A program made the position numbers and the translations under genes. The notes under the pieces are model-generated. The model made no database searches and was not told the origin of the DNA. It saw only the letters and a list, made by a program, of their open reading frames with translations. 44,106 nt of DNA. Origin: Polyangiaceae bacterium (lineage in GTDB: Bacteria > Myxococcota_A > Polyangia > Polyangiales > Polyangiaceae). The DNA is taken from the NCBI GenBank assembly GCA_020849655.1, contig JADLFU010000108.1:1-44106 (forward strand), given 5' to 3'. Every line of letters begins with the position of its first letter. The stretch's first letter is position 1. Shown here piece by piece: positions 11,445-18,624 of this stretch.

Positions 11445-12301
11445 CACGCGGCCTTCGCGAGGAAGGGGAGCGTCAAATTGCCCTTGAAATAGCCCATCAG
11501 CGTGTCGACGTCGTACCCGCCGAACCAGAACGACAGCGGCCACGGCTGCGACGTGCCGACGACGCCCCCGAGCGCGCCGCCGGGATCGACGACGAGGGGC
11601 GGGCCGTCGAGCGGGAACGCGTACACGGCCTGCATGCCCATGAACTGCGTCGCCGCCAGCATCTGACCGACCAGCACGCGATCGTTCGCGAGCCCGCGCA
11701 GCCGCTTCTCGAGCGCGAGCCGCGCCATCGGATCACGCTCGCGCTCGAGCCGCTCGGTGAGCGCCCGGGCGCGCTCCGCCCGCGTCTTCGCGTAGTCCAT
11801 CACGCCGGTCGCCTCGGCGACCTCCGCGGACTGGATGCTCGCGGTGTTGAGCCGAGGGTTCAGGAGCGCAGGATCGAGGAACACGTCGTTGACGGTGAGC
11901 CACGGGCGCGTGACGTCCCAGAGCGCCTTGCGGCGCAGCGACGCGCCGTCGCGCTCGATCTCGAGATCGAAGGGATCGATCGGCGTCGACCACGCGGCCT
12001 CGACGAGGATCAGGTTTCGCTGCTGGAACTGCGCGCCGTCGCGCAGGCGCACCCGCGCGCCGACGAGCGCGTGCGCCGGCGCGGGCGCGCCGCCGATGGT
12101 CACGCTGGTCACGACCACGCCGTCGTCCGCCGTACGCGGCCAGCGCGGGCACACGAAGTCGTTGGTCCGCACGACGCGGTCGAACGGCGGCTCCCCGGGC
12201 ACGACGAACGACGGCCCCGAGACCCCGCGCAGATCGTCGGACGGATCGGGATCGACCGCGAACCGGCACTGGAACCACCCCTCGAACGAGAGGACCATCA
12301 T
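11444..12301 (-). CDS. Unknown protein, partner of the ferritin-like gene
   Basis: 285 aa, not recognised. It has no signal peptide, membrane span or Cys pair. The N-terminal two thirds look beta-rich (repeated short Val/Arg strands separated by PAP, DGA and Pro turns); a charged helical stretch of Arg/Glu/Leu follows, then a Gly/Pro-rich end. ATG at 12301 overlaps the ferritin-like stop (ATGA) with GAAGG 10 nt upstream, and its own stop overlaps the cyclase start. Such tight chaining suggests a stoichiometric partner of a neighbour. Confidence 0.8.
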   Translation of the reverse strand: MMVLSFEGWFQCRFAVDPDPSDDLRGVSGPSFVVPGEPPFDRVVRTNDFVCPRWPRTADDGVVVTSVTIGGAPAPAHALVGARVRLRDGAQFQQRNLILVEAAWSTPIDPFDLEIERDGASLRRKALWDVTRPWLTVNDVFLDPALLNPRLNTASIQSAEVAEATGVMDYAKTRAERARALTERLERERDPMARLALEKRLRGLANDRVLVGQMLAATQFMGMQAVYAFPLDGPPLVVDPGGALGGVVGTSQPWPLSFWFGGYDVDTLMGYFKGNLTLPFLAKAA

Positions 12302-13644
12302 CGCGCCACCGCCTTCTTGCCGCTCGCCATCACGGCGGCCCAACGCCGCTCGATGAGGTCGATCGTCTCGGCCACGTACGCGACCCGCGCGGGCGCGCCC
12401 GGCAGCTTCGACACCGCGCGCGCGCGATCCCGGAGCCCCACCAGCTGCTCGCCGATCAGGAGGAACGCGGCGCGCCTGTGCGGCAAGAACGCGAGGTCCG
12501 TCGGAGCGTCGAAGCACGGCCCCGCGCGCTCCGGCCGCGCCTCGTCGCCCGCGGGCAGCTGCGTCAGGATCTCCGAGAGCGGCCGGATCAGCATCGTCAT
12601 GAACGGGAAGAACGCCGCGGACTTCAGCTCCGCGAGCTCGGCCACCGACTCGTCCGTGTGGTTGAACAGCCGGGTCAGCATCAGCAGCATCGTCGCGTAC
12701 GCGTCCGTGAAGAGCTCGAGCACCGCGCGCGACAGCGGGTTCGTGACGACGGTCGCGCCGGGGCGCGGCGCCGCGCGCGGGTTCGGCACCACGCGACGCG
12801 ACGGCTCGAACGACGGGTTCGCGCGGGTGAGCGCGTCGAGCTCGGCGAGCAGCTGCAAGAACACCCGGTAGTGCGGCGGGTTCATCGGCGGATCCTCCGG
12901 GAGGCCGCCGTCACGCGCCGCCGCCGCCGCGAGAAAATCGCGCGCGCGCGGGCCGGCGCCGCTCCCGCCCTCGCCCTGCTCGATGATGAGATCGATCGCC
13001 CGGAGCGCGGAGGGCAGATCGGAGATCGCGAAGAGGAACACGTCGTACACGCCGCCCTTCGCGCGGTACCTCGGGAAGTCCAGGCCCAGCTCCGCGCCGG
13101 TGATCTCGTTCCTCGCCTGCCCCAGGAAGAGATCGACGCCCGCCGCGTCGAGCGCGAGCAGCGTCTCCCTGATCCTCGCGTACAGCTCGCCGACGGTGCG
13201 GTACCCGCCGGGGCCGGGGGCGAGCTGCCGCGAGGGCCCGCCCTCGGCGCAGAACGCGTCCTCGGGCTCGATGCGCGCCGGGCGCTCGAAGCAGACGAAC
13301 CTCATCAGCGTCTCGCGATCGAGCCGCGTGCACGTCATCTCGTGGCGAAACAGGCTCGTCGGATACGGGAACGGCGGGTGCGCGAACGTCGGCGCGCCGC
13401 CCACCGCCGTCAGCAGGTTGCACACGAGCCCGAGGTGCTCCATCTCCTGCCGCGCCACCATCAACAGCAGGCGCTCCCACTGCGTCACGTGGTTCAGCTC
13501 GTGGTCGGTCAGGCCCTCGTCGACGCTCGCCTTCAGCGACAGCGCGGAGAACAGGTACGCGCCGCAGAGCGCGTGCTCGACGGCCGCGGCCTCCGAGAGG
13601 AGCTTCACGAGATCGCTTCGCGTGGGCGGGTGAGCGCGCGTCAT
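12298..13644 (-). CDS. Ferritin-like domain protein (VioB / iminophenylpyruvate dimer synthase type)
   Basis: 448 aa. The N-terminal four-helix pattern has a first-helix Glu (AAVEHALCGAY, E23), a second-helix ExxH (RQEMEH, E67/H70), then IIEQGEG and PHYRVFLQLL, the order seen in the ferritin-like domain first described in violacein VioB. Such domains bind metal and, in the VioB/StaD/RebD context, belong to enzymes coupling amino-acid-derived imines; stand-alone members have no assigned reaction that I know of. No signal peptide, so cytosolic. It heads the four-gene chain. ATG at 13644 has no Shine-Dalgarno; an AT-rich patch lies 35-41 nt upstream. A violacein-type pathway is not implied, since no other pathway genes are present. 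Confidence 0.82.
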   Translation of the reverse strand: MTRAHPPTRSDLVKLLSEAAAVEHALCGAYLFSALSLKASVDEGLTDHELNHVTQWERLLLMVARQEMEHLGLVCNLLTAVGGAPTFAHPPFPYPTSLFRHEMTCTRLDRETLMRFVCFERPARIEPEDAFCAEGGPSRQLAPGPGGYRTVGELYARIRETLLALDAAGVDLFLGQARNEITGAELGLDFPRYRAKGGVYDVFLFAISDLPSALRAIDLIIEQGEGGSGAGPRARDFLAAAAARDGGLPEDPPMNPPHYRVFLQLLAELDALTRANPSFEPSRRVVPNPRAAPRPGATVVTNPLSRAVLELFTDAYATMLLMLTRLFNHTDESVAELAELKSAAFFPFMTMLIRPLSEILTQLPAGDEARPERAGPCFDAPTDLAFLPHRRAAFLLIGEQLVGLRDRARAVSKLPGAPARVAYVAETIDLIERRWAAVMASGKKAVAR

Positions 13645-13679
13645 CGCGCGAGAGGGTGCCCGCGGGCGCCGCGGCGGTC

Positions 13680-13687
13680 ATCATAAT
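13680..13687. promoter_or_regulatory. AT-rich patch with back-to-back -10 boxes
   Basis: An isolated AT-rich octamer lies between divergent genes. On the plus strand CATAAT (13682-13687) is 46 nt before the VTT gene start; on the minus strand TATGAT (13685-13680) is 35 nt before the ferritin-like start. No clear -35 on either side. Confidence 0.35.
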
Positions 13688-13733
13688 TTCAACACTGGCG
13701 CCCGGCGCGCGCGTGGTGCTGTGATGGCGGCGC

Positions 13734-14438
13734 GTGCGCGCCCCGCCTCGAGCCCCCCGCCTGCTCATCGTGCTCGCGTGCGCGCTCCTGCTCCCCATCG
13801 TGCCGTTCGTCGTCATCGGCGAGCTGCCGGGCGAGCGGTGGCTGCGCGCGAGCGGGGACGGCGCGCTCGCGTTCGGCGCGACGGGCGCGGCGCTGCTCGC
13901 GCTCGACGTGCTCTTGCCGATCCCGTCGAGCCTCCTCGGCGCGCTGCTCGGCGCGCGGCTGGGCTTCGCGGCGGGCTTCGCGTGGTCGCTCGCCGGGCTG
14001 TGGGTCGGGCACGTCGTCGGCTACTCGCTCGGGCGCCTCGTCCCGTCGCGGTGGGCGAGCGAGCTGCCGCGCGCGCCGACGCTGTGGGTCGTGTTCCTCA
14101 GCCGCCCCGTGCCGGTGCTCGCGGAGGCGGTCTCGGTCGCGTCGGGCGCGGAGCGCGTGCCGCTCGCCGGGTTCCTCGCGGCGTCGGCCGCGGGCGACTG
14201 CGTCTACGCAGCGGTGCTCGCCGCCGACGGCGCGGCGTGGCTGCCGTCGGGGCTGCGCGGGCCCGGGCTCGCCGCGCCGATGCTGCTGCCCGTCGTCGCG
14301 TGGCTGTCGTGGCGTTGGCTCGCGGGTCGGCGCGCGGGCGGCTCGGCGTCGCGAACCAGCGAGGCGAGCGATCGGGCGCGCGCGGTCCGAGATCCCAGCC
14401 CGAGCCCGCCCGCGAGCGACGCCCGCGACACGACGTAA
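13734..14438 (+). CDS. VTT/DedA-like (SNARE-associated) membrane protein
   Basis: 234 aa with about five hydrophobic segments. The central LDVLLPIPSSLLGALLGARLGF and FLSRPVPVLAEAVSVASGA stretches match the VTT domain pattern (Pro-bearing re-entrant helix, then R-P-x-P). DedA/VTT proteins are lipid scramblases or flippases of the inner membrane. GTG at 13734 is used. The last ~35 residues are an Arg/Ser/Pro tail that does not look conserved, and its final codons and stop lie inside a 41-bp sequence repeated at 17762-17802. The 3' end may therefore have been altered by the rearranged region that follows. Confidence 0.8.
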   Translation: MRAPPRAPRLLIVLACALLLPIVPFVVIGELPGERWLRASGDGALAFGATGAALLALDVLLPIPSSLLGALLGARLGFAAGFAWSLAGLWVGHVVGYSLGRLVPSRWASELPRAPTLWVVFLSRPVPVLAEAVSVASGAERVPLAGFLAASAAGDCVYAAVLAADGAAWLPSGLRGPGLAAPMLLPVVAWLSWRWLAGRRAGGSASRTSEASDRARAVRDPSPSPPASDARDTT

Positions 14439-14447
14439 ATCACGGGC
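14407..14447 (+). repeat. 41-bp dispersed repeat, copy A
   Basis: Differs from 17762-17802 at only three positions. It contains the VTT gene stop and ends where the IS256-type transposase similarity begins. A CGCCCG near its middle can pair with CGGGCG at its 3' end (14443-14448), and two of the three differences fall in the loop between them. Confidence 0.6.
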
Positions 14448-14825
14448 GCGGGCTCGCCCGTTGCGCACGACGAGCGCGCGTCCGCCCACATCTCGGGCGT
14501 CACGGTGGCGCTCGATGTACTCCTGGACCTCCGCCTCCAGCGCCTGCTTCAGCATGGATTTCGGGAGCCCGAGGAGCGAGTGTCCGGGATCCGAAGCGGA
14601 ATTCGAGCCGGATTGGCTGGAACCGCGCGCAGGCGTGGCCGTGCCACGTCGAGCACGGTTGCACCCAAGGCGGCCGAAGGACGCGAGGAACCCGGCGGTC
14701 GCGACGAAGGGATCCCGAAATCCATGTTCAGCATCCGTCGCGCGCCCTCACGCGCCAGGCGGCCGAGCGCAGACACCTCGCGCTCGGTCTCGTCCTCCGG
14801 CTTCTTTCTCGACTACCTTCAGCAT
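14448..14825 (-). pseudogene. IS256/Mutator-family transposase, 5' remnant
   Basis: On the minus strand an ATG at 14825 starts MLKVVEKEA; after a one-base frame change the text continues ...SALGRLAREGARRML (to ~14727). After a 174-bp insertion it resumes as KQALEAEVQEYIERHRDARD and GGRALVVRNGRA, ending at ~14448. This is the familiar N-terminus of IS256-type transposases (helical start, AEVxEY, ERHRxxRD, LVVRNG). The remaining ~300 codons including the DDE residues are gone. AGAGG lies shortly before the ATG. Frameshifted, interrupted and truncated, it is inactive. The similarity call is from memory of the family. Confidence 0.75.
14553..14726. mobile_element. Small MITE-like element inside the transposase remnant
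   Basis: The ends are a perfect 14-bp inverted repeat: CATGGATTTCGGGA at 14553-14566 and its complement at 14713-14726. The flanks share TTCAG (14548-14552 and 14727-14731), extendable to an 8-bp match TTCAGCAT if the element is taken as 14556-14726. Removing the element plus one flank copy joins GARRML to KQALEAEV in frame, which restores the transposase N-terminus. The interior has no open frame of note. This is the structure of a non-autonomous transposon; the family supplying transposase is unknown. Confidence 0.7.
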
Positions 14826-14947
14826 CGGCGTGCCTCTTTCCCCGCCCTGCCAGGGGCGGCTTGGAGGTTGCTTCTACCGGAAGGGTACGCCGCTTCTTCA
14901 GCTCGGGCCGATCCAGGACTTCTGCTCATGTCTCCATCAACAGCCGG

Positions 14948-15142
14948 TCACTTCTTCACACGGAACGCGACGCTCCCGAGGTGAGAGCCGTAGAAGCTCG
15001 CGATGAGCAGGTGTAGACGCCGTTGTCGATCGTGAGCCCCGCGAGAGCGCTCGCGGCGAGCCGGATTTCGCACCGAGAAACACGCGCAGATCGCCTTGTT
15101 TCATAGGCTCGACAACCTCCCGGAGCCGCAGTGGCTCACCCA
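14948..15142 (-). pseudogene. Broken C-terminal end of an unrecognised protein
   Basis: Minus-strand segments read like protein in different frames: LRLREVVEPMKQGDLRVFLG (around 15130-15075), then GLTIDNGVYT, then LLIASFYGSHLGSVAFRVKK ending at TGA 14950-14948. Adding one base between the last two segments gives a continuous end. The order suggests a secreted-protein C-terminus (beta-rich, ending in Lys-Lys), but I cannot name the family. No start is left. Confidence 0.4.
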
Positions 15143-15243
15143 CAGATTCTCGCGGTGACCCCCTTCTCGATGGCGGCGCGTACCGCCCGATCGACGCCAC
15201 GCTGCACGCGAAGCTCGCGAGCGGCGAGCTCGGCCCGAGGTGA
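15139..15243 (+). pseudogene. Short 3' end of a truncated gene
   Basis: Reading into TGA 15241-15243, the frame gives a protein-like tail (DGGAYRPIDATLHAKLASG and ELGPR) with a codon pattern like the neighbours. There is no start and no upstream continuation, so it looks like the last ~35 codons of a gene cut off by rearrangement. It lies head-on to the broken minus-strand segment. Confidence 0.3.
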
Positions 15244-15313
15244 CGGGCACGTACGCCTGTCACCTACACAGAGCGACATTGGCATCGACAGGCTTACATG
15301 GTACCGGGCGCCC

Positions 15314-16363
15314 ATGTCTCGCTGGTGGCTCGCGGTGCTTGTGTCAGGTTCGTTGGCTTGTGGCTGCGCGGCGGAGGTGGCCCAGCCGGACGCCGACGCC
15401 GACGCGACCGAGTCGACCGCCGACGAGTTGCTCGCCCGCGCGGACGCCGAGTGGTTCTACGGCGGCGCGATGCCCGCGCTGGAGCAGGCGAAGGTCACCG
15501 TCTCGCTGAAGGGCCACACCGCGCGCCTGTCGGGCCTCCTCCCCGTCGGCGCGACGCTGCCCCCGCTGCCTCACGTCCGGCTGACCGCGGAGGCCGGGCG
15601 CACGCGCGTCGACGCGGTCTATCCGATCGCGACCGCGCGTCCGGGCAAGGCCAACTCGCGCGCCGGGACATACAAGCTGCAGCTCGTGAAGCCGTTCCGG
15701 CCTGACGGCGCGGCGTTCACGCAGCAGGAGGGCAACCACTTCGTGCCCTGGGGCGGGTTCCCGTTCGTCGCGTACAACGACGGGATCGCCTTCCACGGAC
15801 CGATCACGTCGGCGGACGCGGCGACCAGCGCCGACGACGTCTGGGTGCTGAAGCGCGGCGCCGTCTCCGGCGGCTGCAACCGCATGATGGGCGAGCACGT
15901 CGTGGAGCTGACCCACGCGCTCGGCGTCGACATGCGCCGCGCGTACCGCGCGAACGAGGCGGTGACGCCGAAGCGCCGCGCCGAGGTGGACGTGATCACC
16001 GACTACGACGTCTGGGGCGGCAAGCTCGTCGACGTCGACTACCCCACTGACGTCGGCGTCGTGCGCCCCGGCAAGGTGGTCGGCGCGGCGAACGTGGAGA
16101 TGTTCGGCTCGTGGGTCGCGTCGGAGCAGACCGGCGGCCGCGACCTGCCGAAGAGCCTGAAGTGGGAGGCCGGCGTCGCCGGCGACCCGTACGTGTTCGC
16201 CGAGCACGTGCTGCCCGGCGCGGTGTGCTCGGTGCCGAAGGCCGACCTCGCGAAGACCCGCGCGTACACCGCCGCGAACGGCCCGCTGCCCGCCGACTTC
16301 TGCGCGAAGCGCGCGTGCTACCTCGACGCGATCCGCGCGGGATCGACGCCGCGCTGCCGCTGA
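15314..16363 (+). CDS. L,D-transpeptidase (YkuD-type), lipoprotein
   Basis: 349 aa. ATG at 15314 gives a signal peptide ending in Cys-rich LACGC (Cys16 or 18 would be lipidated). The YkuD catalytic pattern is FHGP near residue 162 and GAVSGGCNRM near 183-192; Cys is the nucleophile that links meso-DAP residues of peptidoglycan or attaches proteins to it. The usual S-H/N-G-C motif has Gly at the second position (SGGC), a known but less common variant. It acts at the outer membrane/periplasm on the cell wall. A C-terminal Cys-bearing tail may hold disulfides. There is no good Shine-Dalgarno. Confidence 0.85.
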   Translation: MSRWWLAVLVSGSLACGCAAEVAQPDADADATESTADELLARADAEWFYGGAMPALEQAKVTVSLKGHTARLSGLLPVGATLPPLPHVRLTAEAGRTRVDAVYPIATARPGKANSRAGTYKLQLVKPFRPDGAAFTQQEGNHFVPWGGFPFVAYNDGIAFHGPITSADAATSADDVWVLKRGAVSGGCNRMMGEHVVELTHALGVDMRRAYRANEAVTPKRRAEVDVITDYDVWGGKLVDVDYPTDVGVVRPGKVVGAANVEMFGSWVASEQTGGRDLPKSLKWEAGVAGDPYVFAEHVLPGAVCSVPKADLAKTRAYTAANGPLPADFCAKRACYLDAIRAGSTPRCR

Positions 16364-16375
16364 CGCGTGCGCGGA

Positions 16376-17014
16376 TCAGCGGCAGCCGCTCGGCTCGAGA
16401 TCGGGCGTCGGGCAGTGCGTCGCGACGAAGGCGCCGTCGAGCCGCTCTCCGCCCTCCATCGTCAGCTCGAACGTGCCCTCCGCGACGCCGCCGAGCTTCA
16501 CCTCGGTCGTCGAGAGGCGCACGACGCCCGCCGTCGCTCGCTTGCTCACGCTCGGCGCGCACGCGTCGTCGAGCACGGTGAACGACGCCTGCTTCGTGTC
16601 GCGCGCGCGTCGGACCCCGGCTTCGCGCAGCGGATACTCGCCGCGCGAGAACGGAGCATCGCGCGCGTCGCCGCCCTGCTTCAGCGTGGCCATCCACATC
16701 GTCGACGCGCGAGGCCAGCCGCCGCGCGTGATCGCGTCGCAGAGCGCGTCTCCGTCCGAGAGCACGATCGTCAGGTCGTCGGCCTTCGCGCGCCACAGGT
16801 AGACCGCGCTCCTCACCGTCAATGTTCGGCCCGCGACGGGGCCGCTGACGTGGCTCGCGGGGCCCGCGGTCGCGCGCGCGGGCGTCGACGACGGGGGGGC
16901 CGACGCCTGCGCGGCAGGAGCCGCAGACGGAGGCGCGACCGGGGGCGACGCGCAGCCCGACGACGCGATCGACGCGGCGGCCGTCCACGCCGCACCGGCC
17001 CGAGCCAGGCTCAA
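16376..17014 (-). CDS. Lipoprotein of unknown function
   Basis: 212 aa. TTG at 17014 overlaps the upstream stop (TTGA), giving a signal with Arg, a hydrophobic stretch and ASSGC, then an Ala/Pro/Ser linker and a ~140-residue folded region with about three Cys, ending in ...HCPTPDLEPSGC near the terminus. Strand-like segments (RTLTVRSAVYLW, DDLTIVLSDGD, EGTFELTMEGGERLDG) suggest a beta-sandwich. I do not recognise the family. It ends 12 bp from the convergent L,D-transpeptidase gene. Confidence 0.7.
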   Translation of the reverse strand: MSLARAGAAWTAAASIASSGCASPPVAPPSAAPAAQASAPPSSTPARATAGPASHVSGPVAGRTLTVRSAVYLWRAKADDLTIVLSDGDALCDAITRGGWPRASTMWMATLKQGGDARDAPFSRGEYPLREAGVRRARDTKQASFTVLDDACAPSVSKRATAGVVRLSTTEVKLGGVAEGTFELTMEGGERLDGAFVATHCPTPDLEPSGCR

Positions 17015-17376
17015 GCGACCGCGGGGCGCGGCTCGGTCGCCCCCCCTCCCGTGGCTGCGCCGCGCGAGACCGCGTACTTGCTCGGATCGGTCGCGTACTC
17101 CGCGTTCCCGTAGCTGACGAGCAGCTCGTCGATGCGCCTGACGAGCCCGCCGTCTCCCAGCATCGTGTACGCGAGCATCCGCTCGACCGCGTCGGCGTCG
17201 GCGAGGCTGCGCGCGCGGTGCTTCTCCGCGAAGGTGTCGGGCAGCAGGCTCCTGTCGCGCGCGTCCCGCGCGAAGCGCTCCGGCACCACCTCGAAGTCGA
17301 CCCCGCCGTACAGCGCGGGGATGAGCGTCTTCTGCGCGCGGACCTGCGCCTTCAACGTGGCGAGCGGGATCGTCAT
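17011..17376 (-). CDS. Unknown 121-aa protein
   Basis: ATG at 17376 has GAGG 5 nt upstream. The protein is soluble and helical with no signal; segments such as MTIPLATLKAQV, ALYGGVDFEVVPERF and ERMLAYTMLGDGG look conserved, followed by a Gly/Ala/Pro tail. It is coupled by TTGA overlap to the lipoprotein downstream. Not recognised. Confidence 0.7.
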   Translation of the reverse strand: MTIPLATLKAQVRAQKTLIPALYGGVDFEVVPERFARDARDRSLLPDTFAEKHRARSLADADAVERMLAYTMLGDGGLVRRIDELLVSYGNAEYATDPSKYAVSRGAATGGGATEPRPAVA

Positions 17377-17396
17377 CGTGGCCTCGGGGTGCCGGC

Positions 17397-17402
17397 AGCG
17401 TA
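17397..17402 (-). promoter_or_regulatory. Candidate -10 box of the 121-aa gene
   Basis: TACGCT on the minus strand, 20 nt before the ATG. The spacing leaves room for a short leader carrying the GAGG Shine-Dalgarno, unlike the leaderless-looking heads elsewhere. Confidence 0.3.
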
Positions 17403-17546
17403 TCACCGCGGCCTCGTCGCGGTCGTGCGGGCGGCCCCGGATCCAATGCCGTTCGCCGCCCGCATGTCCTCCGACGCCGCGCCGCCGCACGACACCGTCC
17501 CGCTGAGCCAGGCGGTGCACGGGAGAATCAAGCGCCCCCCGCGGCG

Positions 17547-17625
17547 GGCACGGCCATGACGACGGCCGACGAACGGTCGGCCGGCCGCACGACCGCGGCA
17601 CGGCCATGCCGACGGCGACGAGCGG
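17547..17625 (+). repeat. Imperfect ~30-bp direct repeat, two copies 50 bp apart
   Basis: GGCACGGCCATGACGACGGC (17547-17566) and GGCACGGCCATGCCGACGGC (17597-17616) continue with near-identical sequence for about 10 more bases, with one base missing in the second. Both copies contain an ATG in the same place, so a duplicated gene start is possible. Confidence 0.5.
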
Positions 17626-17761
17626 CCGAGGCAGGTCGAGATCGCGAAGAACGGCGCCATTTCGCAGACGGTGTCACACGTCCGCCCCATGCCCATCGCC
17701 GCCGATGTCGCCTCGCCGCTCACGCCCACGCGTCATCGTCCCGGCCGAGCGCCGCCCGCGG

Positions 17762-17802
17762 CGCCCGCGATCGACGCCCGCGACACGACGTAGACCACGG
17801 GC
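17762..17802 (+). repeat. 41-bp dispersed repeat, copy B
   Basis: 38 of 41 bases match copy A at 14407-14447 in the same orientation. Here it lies 38 bp past the stop of the minus-strand 255-aa gene. The CGCCCG/CGGGCG pairing segments are intact. Confidence 0.6.
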
Positions 17803-17840
17803 GAGGTGAGCGCCGGGGGAGCCGCGCGAACCGGGAGAGC

Positions 17841-18608
17841 TCAGCGCCGCGCGAGCTCGCCCGCGATCCGCGCGAGGAGCGCCGCCAGCTCCGGCGCGGC
17901 CAAGGCGACCTCGTCGGGAGCGAGCACGCTCGCGGGCTCGAGCTCCGCGTCGTCGTGACGCGGCGAGCCCTCTCCGGCGACGATCCGGCGCACCGTGAGG
18001 AGCCGCGCCCGGAGCGTCTCCAGCGACGCCAGGCGGAGACCTCGCTCGGCGCGCTCGGAGAGGCGTTCTTCGATCATGCTCCGCGCCTCGTCGATCGGCG
18101 CGAGGGGCCGCGGCGGCTCGGAGGGCATCCACCACCACGCGTGCGCGGCGGGCATCGCCGGGATCCGGAACGCCGGGTCCACCGGTCCGTGCTCGCGGCC
18201 GAGCGCTCGAAGGTGATCGTCCAGCCGCGCCACGACGGACGGGTCGACCGCGGCGACCGCCGGCGAGCCCGCGTACCGTGTGAGCAGGAGCTCGATCGCC
18301 GATCGCTTCCCGCAGAGCTCGGGCCACGCGTCGTCGTCTGCCGCGATCGCCTCGTCGGCGACGATCTCGACGTACCCCGCGAGCTGCTCGCCGAACGGCG
18401 CGAGGGCCTCCGAGACGTCGCGGCGATGCCGTCGGACGGCCTCGAACGGGAGGAGATCGCGCGCCATCGCGGACTCGACGGCCAGCAGCGCCAGCGTCGT
18501 GTCGTGCAGGTAGGCCCCTCCCCAGATCCCCCCGGCGCGGAGCCCTTCGACCGAGCGCCGCAGGTACGCGAGCTGCTCGTCCACAGGAGCCGGGAAGAAG
18601 TACGCCAT
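17841..18608 (-). CDS. Unknown 255-aa protein
   Basis: Soluble, Ala/Leu/Glu-rich and helical, starting MAYFFPAPVDEQLAYLRRSV at ATG 18608, 16 nt after the stop of the upstream PH-like gene. There is an aromatic patch (HAWWWMPSEPPRP) near residue 160 and a long charged helix after it. No signal, membrane span or known motif. Likely an operon partner of the membrane protein upstream. Confidence 0.7.
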   Translation of the reverse strand: MAYFFPAPVDEQLAYLRRSVEGLRAGGIWGGAYLHDTTLALLAVESAMARDLLPFEAVRRHRRDVSEALAPFGEQLAGYVEIVADEAIAADDDAWPELCGKRSAIELLLTRYAGSPAVAAVDPSVVARLDDHLRALGREHGPVDPAFRIPAMPAAHAWWWMPSEPPRPLAPIDEARSMIEERLSERAERGLRLASLETLRARLLTVRRIVAGEGSPRHDDAELEPASVLAPDEVALAAPELAALLARIAGELARR

Positions 18609-18624
18609 GCGCGAGGCGAACGTA

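Larger units (their letters stand above)
14439..15313. other. Gene-poor decayed region
   Basis: 875 bp without an intact gene. From left to right it holds the IS256-type transposase remnant (minus, to 14825) with its inserted small element, a GC hairpin at 14842-14859 (CCGCCC, six-base loop, GGGCGG) upstream of the remnant's start, a broken C-terminal coding end on the minus strand (to ~15142), and a short coding end on the plus strand stopping at 15243. The last 70 bp is the leader of the L,D-transpeptidase gene. Base composition is lower in GC than in the flanking genes. Confidence 0.6.
17377..17840. other. 464-bp stretch without a confident gene
   Basis: It contains the probable promoter at its left end, a ~30-bp imperfect direct repeat (17547-17576 and 17597-17625) and copy B of the 41-bp repeat. 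On the plus strand 17629-17790 one frame reads QVEIAKNGAISQTVSHVRPM and onward to the stop inside copy B; this looks protein-like but has no start and may be a gene fragment. Otherwise I see nothing I can support. Confidence 0.5.

Noticed and set aside
8253-11492. 1079-codon plus-strand frame antisense to the cyclase
   Set aside because: Arg/Glu-rich shadow frame; all catalytic motifs are on the minus strand.
12298-13644. Violacein/indolocarbazole biosynthesis cluster
   Set aside because: Only a ferritin-like domain of the VioB type is present; no VioA, RebO or monooxygenase genes surround it.
14204-14503. Minus-strand frame with VIYVVSRASLAGG text, also readable at 17762-17802
   Set aside because: The shared text is explained by the 41-bp DNA repeat; flanking text is unrelated at the two sites and there is no start or domain.
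15280-15300. Possible sigma54 -24/-12 site (TTGGCAT ... TTACAT) before the L,D-transpeptidase
   Set aside because: The GG-to-GC spacing is off by one and the -12 element is poor.
17443-17559. Short plus-strand frame starting MPFAARMSSDAAPPHD
   Set aside because: No ribosome site, no conserved pattern, ends in Arg/Pro text; cannot be separated from chance.
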